NCBI GenBank assembly: GCA_032209605.1 | Contig: JASFXZ010000033.1 | Span: 4,767,001-4,831,000 of the forward strand | Direction: 5' to 3' | DNA from: Mactromeris polynyma | Taxonomy: Eukaryota; Mollusca; Bivalvia; Venerida; Mactridae | DNA: 64,000 bases | Shown: positions 20,822 to 31,940 of the stretch, piece by piece | Numbering within the stretch: the first letter of the stretch is position 1 | How the letters are laid out: each line of letters begins with the position of its first letter | The notes under the pieces: generated by a model | What the model was told of the DNA's origin: nothing | The model's database searches: none | Seen by the model: only the letters and a program-made list of their open reading frames with translations | Position numbers and translations under genes: made by a program

Positions 20822-23800
20822 GAAGTGAGCTTGTTGCTTAAGAAAGGGTTGCTCTGGAGAGGTTGTTGTTTAAGATAGTGTGCTCTGAGAGGTTGTTGTT
20901 TAAGATAGTGTGCCCTGGAGAGGTTGTTGTTTAAGATAGTGTGCTCTGAGAGGTTGTTGTTTAAGATAGTGTGCCCTGGAGAGGTTGTTTTTTAAGATAG
21001 TGTGCCCTGGAGAGGTTGTTGTTTAAGATAGTGTGCCCTGGAGAGATTGTTGTTTAAGATAGTGTGCCCTGGAGAGGTTGTTGTTTAAGATAGTGTGCCC
21101 TGGAGAGGTTGTTGTTTAAGATAGTGTGCTCTGGAGAGGTTGGTTGTTTAAGATAGTGTGCTCTGGAGAGGTTGTTGTTTAAGATAGTGTGCTCTGGAGA
21201 GGTTGTTGTTTAAGATAGTGTGCTCTGGAGAGGTTGTTGTTTAAGATATTGTGCTCTGGAGAGGTTGTTGTTTAAGATAGTGTGCTCTGGAGAGGTTGTT
21301 GTTTAAGATAGTGTGCCCTGGAGTGGCTGTTGTTTAAGATAGCGTTGCTCTGGAGAGGTTGTTGTTTAAGATATCGTTGCTCTGGAGAGGTTGTTGCTTA
21401 AGATAGTGTTGCTCTGGAGAGGTTGTTGTTTAAGATAGTGTTCTCTGGAGAGGTTGTTGATTAAGATAGTGTTGCTCTGGAGAGGTTGTTGTTTAAGATA
21501 GTGTGCTCTGGAGAGGTTGTTTATTAAGATACCATTGCTCTGGAGAGGTTGTTGCTTAAGAGAGTGCTGCTCTGGAGATGTTGTTGTTTAAGATAGTGTG
21601 CCCTGGAGAGGTTGTTGTTAAAGTTTAAGATAGCGTTGCTCTGGAGAGGTTGTTGCTTAAGATAGCGATGCTCTGGAGAGGTTGTTGTTAAAGTTTAAGA
21701 TGACGTTGCTCTGGAGAGGTTGTTGTTAAAGTTTAAGATAGCGTTGCTCTGGAGAGGTTGTTGCTTAAGATAGCGTTGCTCTGGAGAGGTTGTTGTTAAA
21801 GTTTAAGATAGCGTTGCTCTGGAGAGGTTGTTGTTAAAGTTTAAGATAGCGTTGCTCTGGAGAGGTTGTTGTTAAAGTTTAAGATAGTGTTGCTCTGGAG
21901 AGGCTGTTGTTTAAGATAGTGTTGCTCTGGAGAGGTTGTTGTTTAAGATAGTGTTGCTCTGGAGAGGCTGTTGTTAAAGTTTAAGATAGTGTTGCTCTGG
22001 AGAGGTTGTTGTTAAAGTTTAAGATAGAATTGCTCTGGAGAGGTTGTTGTTTAAGTTTAAGATAGTGTTGCTCTGGAGAGGTTGTTGTTAAAGTTTAAGA
22101 TAGTGTTGCTCTGGAGAGGTTGTTGTTTAAGTTTAAGATAGCATTGCTCTGGAGAGGTTGTTGTTAAAGTTTAAGATAGCATTGCTCTGGAGAGGTTGTT
22201 GTTAAAGTTTAAGATAGTGTTGCTCTGGAGAGGTTGTTGTTAAAGTTTAAGATAGCATTGCTCTGGAGAGGTTGTTGTTTAAGTTTAAGATAGTGTTGCT
22301 CTGGAGAGGTTGTTGCTTAAGATAGTGTTGCTCTGGAGAGGTTGTTGTTTAAGATAGTGTTGCTCTGGAGAGGCTGTTGTTTAAGTTTAAGATAGCGTTG
22401 CTCTGGAGAGGTTGTTGTTTAAGTTTAAGATAGTGTTGCTCTGGAGAGGTTGTTGTTAGAGTTTAAGATAGTGTTGCTCTGGAGAGGCTGTTGTTTAAGA
22501 TAGTATTGCTCTGGAGAGGTTGTTGTTTAAGATAGTGTTGCTCTGGAGAGGCTGTTGTTTAAGTTTAAGATAGCGTTGCTCTGGAGAGGCTGTTGTTTAA
22601 GATAGTGTTGCTCTGGAGAGGTTGTTGTTTAAGATAGTGTTCCTCTGGAGAGGCTGTTGTTTAAGTTTAAGATAGTGTTGCTCTGGAGAGGTTGTTGTTT
22701 AAGATAGCATTGCTCTGGAGAGGTTGTTGTTTAAGTTTAAGATAGTGTTGCTCTGGAGAGGTTGTTGTTAAAGTTTAAGATAGTGTTGCTCTGGAGAGGT
22801 TGTTGTTAAAGTTTAAGATAGTGTTGCTCTGGAGAGGTTGTTGTTTAAGATAGTGTTGCTCTGGAGAGGTTGTTGTTTAAGATAGCGTTGCTCTGGAGAG
22901 GTTGTTGTTTAAGATAGTGTTGCTCTGGAGAGGTTGTTGTTTAAGAAAGCGTTGCTCTGGAGAGGTTGTTGTTTAAGATAGTGTGCTCTGGAGAGGTTGT
23001 TGTTAAAGTTTAAGATAGTGTTGCTCTGGAGAGGTTGTTGTTTAAGATAGCGTTGCTCTGGAGAGGTTGTTGCTTAAGATAGCGTTGCTCTGGAGAGGTT
23101 GTTGTTTAAGTTGCTCTGGAGAGGTTGTTGCTTAAGATAGCATTGCTCTGGAGAGGTTGTTGTTTAAGTTGCCCTGGAGAGGTTGTTGCTTAAGATAGCG
23201 TTGCTCTGGAGAGGTTGTTGTTTAAGTTGCTCTGGAGAGGTTGTTGCTTAAGATAGCGATGCTCTGGAGAGGTTGTTGTTTAAGTTGCTCTGGAGAGGTT
23301 GTTGCTTAAGATAGCGTTGCTCTGGAGAGGTTGTTGTTAAAGTTTAAGATAGTGTTGCTCTGGAGAGGTTGTTGTTTAAGATAGTGTTGCTCTGGAGAGG
23401 TTGTTGTTTAAGATAGTGTTGCTCTGGAGAGGTTGTTGTTTAAGATAGTGTGCTCTGGAGAGGTTGTTGTTTAAGATAGCGTTGCTCTGGAGAGGTTGTT
23501 GCTTAAGATAGCGATGCTCTGGAGAGGTTGTTGCTTAAGATAGCGTTGCTCTGGAGAGGTTGTTGCTTAAGATAGCGATGCTCTGGAGAGGTTGTTGCTT
23601 AAGATAGCGATGCTCTGGAGAGGTTGTTGTTAAAGTTTAAGATAGTGTTGCTCTGGAGAGGTTGTTGTTTAAGATAGCGTTGCTCTGGAGAGGTTGTTGC
23701 TTAAGATAGCGTTGCTCTGGAGAGGTTGTTGCTTAAGATAGCGATGCTCTGGAGAGGTTGTTGCTTAAGATAGCGTTGCTCTGGAGAGGTTGTTGCTTAA

Positions 23801-25251
23801 GATAGCATTGCTCTGGAGAGGTTGTTGTTAAAGTTTAAGATAGTGTTGCTCTGGAGAGGTTGTTGTTAAAGTTTAAGATAGCGTTGCTCTGGAGAGGTTG
23901 TTGTTTAAGATAGTGTTGCTCTGGAGAGGTTGTTGTTTAAGATAGCATTGCTCTGGAGAGGTTGTTGCTTAAGACAGCGTTGCTCTGGAGAGGTTGTTGC
24001 TTAAGATAGCGTTGCTCTGGAGAGGTTGTTGTTAAAGTTTAAGATAGTGTTGCTCTGGAGAGGTTGTTGTTTAAGATAGTGTTGCTCTGGAGAGGTTGTT
24101 GTTTAAGATAGCGTTGCTCTGGAGAGGTTGTTGCTTAAGATAGTGTTGCTCTGGAGAGGTTGTTGCTTAAGATAGTGTTGCTCTGGAGAGGTTGTTGTTT
24201 AAGATAGTGTTGCTCTGGAGAGGTTGTTGTTTAAGATAGCGTTGCTCTGGAGAGGTTGTTGCTTAAGATAGCGATGCTCTGGAGAGGTTGTTGCTTAAGA
24301 TAGCGATGCTCTGGAGAGGTTGTTGTTTAAGTTGCTCTGGAGAGGTTGTTGTTAAAGTTTAAGATAGCGTTGCTCTGGAGAGGTTGTTGCTTAAGATAGC
24401 GTTGCTCTGGAGAGGTTGTTGTTAAAGTTTAAGATAGTGTTGCTCTGGAGAGGTTGTTGCTTAAGATAGCGTTGCTCTGGAGAGTTTGTTGTTTAAGATA
24501 GCGTTGCTCTGGAGAGGTTGTTGTTAAAGTTTAAGATAGCGTTGCTCTGGAGAGGTTGTTGTTTAAGATAGCGATGCTCTGGAGAGGTTGTTGTTTAAGT
24601 TTAAGATAGTGTTGCTCCGGAGAGGTTGTTGCTTAAGATAGCGTTGCTCTGGAGAGGTTGTTGTTAAAGTTTAAGATAGTGTTGCTCTGGAGAGGTTGTT
24701 GTTAAAGTTTAAGATAGTGTTGCTCTGGAGAGGTTGTTGTTAAAGTTTAAGATAGTGTTGCTCTGGAGAGGTTGTTGTTAAAGTTTAAGATAGTGTTGCT
24801 CTGGAGAGGTTGTTGCTTAAGATAGCATTGCTCTGGAGAGGTTGTTGTTAAAGTTTAAGATAGTGTTGCTCTGGAGAGGTTGTTGTTAAAGTTTAAGATA
24901 GCGTGCGCTGGAGAGGTTGTTGCTTAAGATAGCGATGCTCCGGAGAGGTTGTTGTTAAAGTTTAAGATAGCGATGTTCCGGAGAGGTTGTTGTTAAAGTT
25001 TAAGATAGTGTTGCTCCGGAGAGGTTGTTGTTAAAGTTTAAGATAGCGATGCTCCGGAGAGGTTGTTGTTAAAGTTTAAGATAGCGATGCTCCGGAGAGG
25101 TTGTTGTTAAAGTTTAAGATAGCGTTGCTCCGGAGAGGTTGTTGTTAAAGTTTAAGATAGCGATGCTCCGGAGAGGTTGTTGTTAAAGATAGCATTGCTC
25201 TGGAGAGGTTGTTGTTTAAGATAGCATTGCTCTGGAGAGGTTGTTGCTTAA
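20822..25251 (+). repeat. 4.4-kb mosaic minisatellite built of 23-, 31/32- and 38-bp unit types
   Basis: The array consists of about 130 head-to-tail units sharing the core CTCTGGAGAGGTTGTTG. Three length classes are interspersed: 31/32 bp (core plus TTTAAGATAGTGTTG or CTTAAGATAGCGTTG), 38 bp with a six-base expansion (GTTAAAGTTTAAGATAG or TTTAAGTTTAAGATAG) and a short 23-bp form (TTTAAGTTG between cores, near 23105-23290). Type use changes along the array: 31-bp GTGTGCCCTGG forms dominate at the left, 38-bp forms from 21600 on, and CCGGAGAGG variants only near 24610-25180. A single related copy (GAGGTTGTTGCTTAATAGAG) at 20752 may be the founder. No ORF is maintained. Confidence 0.97.
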
Positions 25252-25407
25252 GAGATGACTGCTATGGAGCCATTGTAATGTGAACCCAAATTGACTGGGT
25301 CATGTGGTCACCAGGATCTGAGGTTGTACACACTTTGGAAGTGTTGCAGTGCTCAAATGTTGTTACGGTCTAGTTGAAATTATGTGTACTTGCTGCTTGT
25401 GTAAAAG

Positions 25408-25590
25408 AGAGAGAATATGTAACTACAGGGAACGCCACATACACAAGACAGTGCCTCCCCACGCAGACCTCCGGAAAAACAACAATCCACAAAACATAAG
25501 GCATAAAGGAGGTCAAACGGTACACATATTAAGGAACTGAGGCACAAGGAATGGCCCGGCAGACCACAAGGAATAACTAGGAGAATCTAA
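25408..25590 (+). repeat. Copy of the dispersed GGGAACGCCACATAC family
   Basis: One of the fuller copies: AGAGAGAGAATATGTAACTA, CAGGGAACGCCACATACACA, AGACAGTGCCTCCCCACGCA, GACCTCCGGAAAAACAACAA, then CAAAACATAAGGCATAAAGG and GGAATGGCCCGGCAGACCAC. It shares this order with copies at 53328, 56828 and (inverted) 60895. Confidence 0.75.
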
Positions 25591-28009
25591 GTGGTCAGTG
25601 AAGGGATGGGGAGGGGGGAATTAATGGATGGAAAAGATCACAGGAAAAGTCAAGACAACTGGCCACAATAGGCCAAAAATGGGCAGGAAAAAATCTGAAC
25701 ACTATATAAAATGACAGAATTGCACAGGGGAAAGGGAAATATAAAATACATTCAAACACAGAGTACGCTGGGTACCAGACTAGGTTTTAAGCTGTAGGTG
25801 TAAGTTGTTTTGTAAGCGCACATGGTATGAAGTACTTATTAGAATTAAAGGATTACCTGGTGACCAAGTGATTTGAAAAGAAATCAAGATTATAATACTT
25901 TGTCTCAAAACACAATACGTCATCATGTACGTAAAACAACATTGATAAGTTGTTGCCAACTTTTAAAAGGTAATCTTCATTCTAAAAATAAACTAACGGT
26001 AAAAAGACAGGTCAGTGTAGAGTCACGATGAAAACAACCCATGGTTAGAAGCAAGACGCGTATCCAGGCATACGCACGAACGCAAATGCGTACAATTCGT
26101 CAGATAAAAGTGAAATAATAAACGTTACAAAAATGCAATAAAAATGAAGGTTGAGGGGGGATGGGGTTACGGGCAAATTCGCTTGAATATATCAGTTGTT
26201 TGACACAGTAATTTACCTTAATCTTTCGCAGGAGCATGAAAACGCACCATTTGCCTCCTAATTTTCAAACTTTTCCCACCGACGGGAGAGGGCCCCCTCA
26301 TACACCTACCCTCGCAGCGTTGCTACTCGTTTCGCACCTTCAACACTCACAGTTGGCGTACACGTCAAAATCGTCCAGGTACGCCCCTGGAAACTATAGG
26401 TACAAGTTTATCGAGCTATACAATCCATATTCCGGTCAGCATACGATAATTGCGGGTCAAATTAATGTCAAGGATCGGACTGACCGCGCATGTGTGACAT
26501 TTATTGGTATGAAGGTTGTTAATGTAAAAGAGTGTGTCTGCTAATGAGGACATGACCTGACCTAAGTGAAGTTATAACATTCCAATGGCTATTAGATTAT
26601 TTCTATATAATCTCATTGAATATGTGCCAATGTTTGGCATTGCCAAGTACTTAGTGACTTGATGTAACAGATGTAAGCTTAGTTTGTGTTTTGTTTTATA
26701 GTTAACATTTGATAGTTTGTTTGATCAACTCTGGAATGATCACTATTTCGTATCGCAGATAAGAACACGTTGAATTCCAAATGCTTGTGTCCAGCAGTTC
26801 AACACTATTCATGGAAAGTTTAAACACAATTGAGGGAAAATGCCGGCCTTCGATATATAAAAGTACATCTGTTGTCTGCCAAATAATTGTGTATTCACAA
26901 TAAAGTCTTTAAACAAACCAAAGTCATTATTTTTTGTTCTACCAACAGGAACAATTATAACACTATGGACTTACTGTTACAAGGAGATGGCCGTTTCATA
27001 ACGTTAGCAGAATGTTCGACTGGTTCTATTACTATAGTCCTATAAATTTATGCATCACCGTATATGCCTTACAAATACAAAAAAAAATTAACAGTCGGAT
27101 GAAATGTTAAATGAGCTACGACTTTTCCCCAACCACTCAGTGACCTATCAGTGTTTAACCAGTAGTTCGTCAATATATACGTAATATAGCAACTCAAATT
27201 TAGGTGGTGGGAGTTTTTACAACTACTTACACATTTAAATCAAGTATTGTAGATATGTTTGGAACATGTACAATGTATGTTCACTTTCTTCGTTTGCTGT
27301 TTGCAAATATATGAACATAAATTAGCCGCGCTTTCCGTCTATAATAATTAATGAAGCGACGACTTTTCACGTCGTGGATAAGCCGACGTATCTTTAAAAT
27401 GCATGCAGTCTACATTGAGTATTTACGAAATATTTTTGAGGGAGTTTGTAATCAAATATCTCGTGAGTTTGTTAATCAGACATTATAGCGTACATCTTTA
27501 TCGTATTAGATGTCCATAAAACTGTTAAAATAGTGTTTATCAAGTTAAGTTGCTAGGCATCTATCTGACTTAGGACAGACTCTCCGCCATGGATCATTCT
27601 GTCTGTATGTATTTGCACTTATTACACTGAATTATTTTTAAAAACGACTTCAAGCAAACTACTGATAACGAATTTTAGACAACCTGTATGCACCCGCTAA
27701 TATTGAAGGTGATATTGAAACGCCTGACGAATATGAAAACATCTTAACCGACTGACATTCCTATGTATCACACCGGGCTGTAGTAAATTTATCTTCATAC
27801 AATGTTACGTAACAAACAGTTTGTGGAAAACATATTTTTAATCTATTTAAATGACAAATGATGAATTGGTCTGAAGAGTTAGTACGTTATGTTTACTAAG
27901 CTTGTGACGAAACATATGTGTGACCGAGTTATCTGGCGTACAGATGTACTACAAAATGTACGACTAAAATAATTTTAAACATTCAGAAATTAAGGCCATA
28001 CGAATATGG

Positions 28010-28445
28010 ATCCATGTTTAGCGTCCTCGTGTAGTTAGCTTCTCGGCAGTGTGATCGAAAACAAAAAAGTATAAAAATGTAAAAAAATCTCAACACATAA
28101 TGTATTTTACATAACGGCATTTGCACATTTGTAAATAAACTTAAAATACATTTGGCCGATAACAATGTGTCAGGTAACGAATAACATGTTCAAACGGTGC
28201 CAAAATAATTAAATCTAGTCATTTACTTATTTACTTTGTGTTGAAATTCTGTTAACTTGTCGTTTGCATTTTATGTATTGATGTATTATGTCTTTGTTTG
28301 TGGCAAGAAAGATGTTGTAAATACAAAAGATAAATTTTGTTTTTATCGGCACTTTGTCTGTTTTTTCCTGACTGGTAGGTATTGAAAAATGAACCTGGCG
28401 CTAAACGTAGATAGAATTTGGTATGACCAAAAATACTGAATATCT
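28010..28445. repeat. Diverged direct duplication, copy 1
   Basis: Segments TTTAGCGTCCTCGTG, TTCTCGGCAGT, GATAACAATGTGTCAGG, TTTTTTCCTGACTGGTAG and AAAAATGAACCTGGCGC occur in the same order as in copy 2 at 29296-29672. Similarity is partial with indels. Both lie head to tail about 1.3 kb apart. Confidence 0.65.
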
Positions 28446-29295
28446 GGTCTAGAAGTAAACTTATGAATGGAAAATAGGTGATTAGCTTCCTTTTCGTAGT
28501 AGACATATAAATGTATGTATTCTATAAAGTCGCAACACAACTGTGTTAGTAAATAAACACACTTTGATTTAACTAAATATGTGTTACGAATTGTTGAATT
28601 AGTTGATATGGTACTGGACTCTTATGTTGGGGATTTTGAGCAGCGGGGATTGTTTTACATATGCACTGTTCATTTTATTTTGGTGATTGTAATTGCTATA
28701 GCTATCTTATCCATTTTATTATCAAACTACCATTCTTTATCACCAACCTCTCCGGATAATACTCTTCATATTACTTTGAGTCTACGCAATCAATTCGTAG
28801 ACATCGCATTCGGTCCATTCCGACATTGTTCGAGTTGGTCTTCATGTGTTTCCGGGAATTTCCGTAGACAAAACATAATTAAAAAGCATTTTCTTTTAGA
28901 AATACATGTATATCACCACCAAATCGCAATTTACTGTGTGTATGAGGTCAACACTCGCCGCGTACATTTTTCCAAATGGACTTTTTGAAGCCGAAGGGGG
29001 GAATTTACCTGCCAGTAGAGCAGTATAGGCCAAACAGACAATTTTGACAATACTTTCCTGGTTACATACCAGTACTAGGTTAGGTGGGAAACACAGAACA
29101 TATATAGATATCACGTGTTGAATGTTGTATTATATTCAGATAAATAACGAAAATGACAAAAATGGCAATTTGGGGGAAACATGACGTCATCAGCGTAAAA
29201 TTTACCGTGTTTATTGTGGAAAAAGACAACATCACGGATTGTATAAATTTCATGACGGAATATTCATTAATTACGGCTATAACAACATGCAACTT

Positions 29296-29672
29296 TGTTT
29301 AACGTCCTCGGGCGGGTAGGTTTTCGGCAGTCTGAAAAAACAACAAATGAATCTGAAAATATCTCCGGTAATGATGCTAAAACATAAAGACATTGGTTAA
29401 ATTAGCCGATAATAATGTGTCAGGAAGCCAATAACCATGCATGTTCCAAAGGTGAAATTATAGTTATTTACTTGGTACTTTGTGCTGTTTTTGTTAACTA
29501 AGAGTTTTCTTTTATGTCTTGATGCACAGTGTCTTTGTTGATCGACAGAGTGGTGTTGTAGATACAAAATACACTTACAGGTATTTAACCGACAAGTTGA
29601 TTTTTCCTGACTGGTAGATAAGTTTCGAAAAATGAACCTGACGCAAAACATTGATAGACTTTGGTATGGCCT
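29296..29672. repeat. Diverged direct duplication, copy 2
   Basis: Counterpart of 28010-28445: TTTAACGTCCTCGGG, TTTTCGGCAGT, GATAATAATGTGTCAGG, TTTTTCCTGACTGGTAG and AAAAATGAACCTGACGC, ending in ACTTTGGTATGGCC against GAATTTGGTATGACC in copy 1. Frames do not agree between copies, so there is no sign of protein selection. Confidence 0.65.
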
Positions 29673-29780
29673 AATTGTTACAATGACGACAGCAATCATT
29701 ATATTTAATGTAAATTTAGATAGACGGTAAATTTAGCTTAAAAACTATAATTGATGTATGTTCCAAAAATATATCTGTAC

Positions 29781-30584
29781 GTGTACAATGTCTCGTCAGT
29801 GGGCATAGCTAGTGATCAGCACATCATGTGACGCACGTGTAAGTGTACAATGTCTCGTCAGCGGGCATAGCTAGTGATCAGCACATCATGTGACGCACGT
29901 GTAAGTGTACAATGTCTCGTCAGTGGGCATAGCTAGTGATCAGCACATCATGTGACGCACGTGTAAGTGTACAATGTCTCGTCAGTGGGCATAGCTAGTG
30001 ATCAGCACATCATGTGACGCACGTGTAAGTGTACAATGTATCGTCAGTGGACATAGCTAGTGATCAGCACATCATGTGACGCACGTGTAAGTGTACAATG
30101 TCTCGTCAGTGGGCATAGCTAGTGATCAGCACATCATGTGACGCACGTGTAAGTGTACAATGTCTCGTCAGCGGGCATAGCTAGTGATCAGCACATCATG
30201 TGACGCACGTGTAAGTGTACAATGTCTCGTCAGTGGGCATAGCTAGTGGTCAGCTCATCATGTGACGCACGTGTAAGTGTACAATGTCTCGTCAGCGGGC
30301 ATAGCTAGTGATCAGCACATCATGTGACGCACGTGTAAGTGTACAATGTCTCGTCAGCGGGCATAGCTAGTGATCAGCACATCATGTGACGCACGTGTAA
30401 GTGTACAATGTCTCGTCAGTGGGCATAGCTAGTGATCAGCTCATCATGTGACGCACGTGTAAGTGTACAATGTATCGTCAGCGGGCATAGCTAGTGATCA
30501 GCACATCATGTGACGCACGTGTAAGTGTACAATGTCTCGTCAGTGGACATAGCTAGTGATCAGCACATCATGTGACGCACGTGT
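29781..30584 (+). repeat. 62-bp minisatellite, 13 copies, each with a CACGTG E-box, 1.4 kb upstream of FDPS
   Basis: The unit starts GTGTACAATGTCTCGTCAGT and ends CATCATGTGACGCACGTGTA. The 804-base array is 13 times 62 bases. Copies differ only at a few positions (AGTGGGC/AGCGGGC, TCTCG/TATCG, CAGCACATC/CAGCTCATC, GTGGGC/GTGGAC), so it is young or homogenised. Each unit has a palindromic CACGTG and a TCATGTGA (M-box-like), both sequences that basic helix-loop-helix-zipper factors can bind. Confidence 0.97.
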
Positions 30585-31940
30585 GGATTTGTCCAGTATA
30601 TAACTATGTAAGACAATATCTATATTCAAAAAAGCATAAAGAGGCCTACCTATAATATAATTTTTAACCATTTGTCAGATTCTGATAAATATCGTATTCT
30701 GTTTTCCTGCCCAGACGTGATAAGTAGTTATGCCAAAACCTGTTTCGTTATTCTCCAAAGACGTCAACTTTTACTTTGTTTATATGTGTTTATATTGTAG
30801 ATAATGTGTTTCTTTGTTGGACTATAATATTTTGATAAATACTTTTATATCACCTAGAGAAACTCTGCTAAAACGTTTCTTCTGGCGTGTTATCACATTT
30901 TTAGAGCAATAGTTATATTCCCATTTATTATTTCAGTTTTTTATTATATATACAGTAATTATGACAAACATTTTGGTGGTTTCTCTTATAACTCCACTAC
31001 GGAGTGTAATTGTACTTTTGAATTGATGCTGTGTTCTGTGATATTTGTAAGTAATATATGTACAATGATGATATGTAAATAAAGACTTCTACTACTACGA
31101 TGCTTTTGACGGTGCTCCTGGAACTGGGGCATCCTCCTGTATCATGCACTATCCTCCAAAACATCTAAAATGGCTAGGACTCTTCCGGAGGCGTCGGCCA
31201 TATGGGAAACCAGTGGCGACGTTAAATGAACGCAAATACACACTCGTAACATCAGTTGATAACATAATTTTGCCAGAAATTGTTCTAATTTCCGAATGGT
31301 AAAGGGGTGATCTTAAAAGGTTTCAGCATGACAAAATAAGCTAAACTTTGTACCTGTTTATATGTTCATGTCCCCCTGGTGCTTGCGGAGTAGGTTGTGC
31401 ACTTTTTATGTGGCATTTTGTTGCTCGACTTTATAAAATATTTTTAATCGAGATAAATACATGTAGAAAGTTCAGTGTAATTATCGAGATTGTGAAAAAA
31501 ATGTTGAAACTGCTTTTATTTGCGCTACAGAAAACTCTCATGGAAGAGAGACAACTCTAGTGATCGTTCTGTAGACATATTAAATCGAGTTATCTCCCTT
31601 AGTAACAAAATAAGTTTGCCTTATGGCACGGACATATGTCTGTGCGTATAGTCACGAATAAAGCGTCTCATTGGCACCAAACTAACTGTATTGTTATGAT
31701 CCAGTTGTTTGCATTTTTATAATTTTTCAAGTCAAATTCAACGACAACTTGGATATCTCCACGTTGCCAATTTATATGTGTCTGACCTACCAATTTATGG
31801 TACTCTCATCTTCCGGTGTTAGTCAATGTCAAAAAATAAAAACGTGAATGATGTTTGGCTATTTATAGTTTTTATTTACAGAAATATATTTAACTCGAAT
31901 CATATATAATTTCACTTCAAATTGAGACATTGTGTTGAAG
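30585..31940 (+). other. Upstream flank of FDPS
   Basis: AT-rich. The stretch near 31040-31095 ends GATATGTAAATAAAGACTTC followed by TACTACTACG, which resembles the 3' end of a retroelement. At 31370-31500 a segment resembles one at 42285-42400 (GCACTTTTTATGTGGCATTT against GCACTTTGTATGCAGCATTT, then TTTTTAATCGAGA). The proximal promoter should lie in about 31560-31940; an inverted CCAAT (ATTGG near 31669) is the only element I can point to. Confidence 0.4.

Larger units (their letters stand above)
25252..29780. other. Intergenic region between the large minisatellite and the 62-bp array
   Basis: It contains a repeat-family copy at 25408-25590 and two diverged copies of a 400-bp segment (28010, 29296). 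At 26236-26544 there is a 102-codon frame without recognisable similarity; its first half (CCGACGGGAGAGGGCCCCCT and CCAGGTACGCCCCTGG) looks like a dispersed mollusc repeat, so I do not call it a gene. An AATAAA at 26899 follows a TATATAAAAG at about 26856, but no gene goes with them. Confidence 0.4.

Noticed and set aside
20822..25251. CRISPR-like array
   Set aside because: Units are directly adjacent without unique spacers, and the window is from an animal nuclear genome.
26236..26544. 102-codon frame as a hypothetical gene
   Set aside because: No similarity recognised; the first half reads like intergenic repeat sequence and no splice or promoter context supports it.
28581..28988. 135-codon frame with a hydrophobic N-terminus (possible membrane protein)
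   Set aside because: Lies between two diverged repeat copies; the hydrophobicity is typical of T-rich AT-rich DNA and there is no recognisable family or context.
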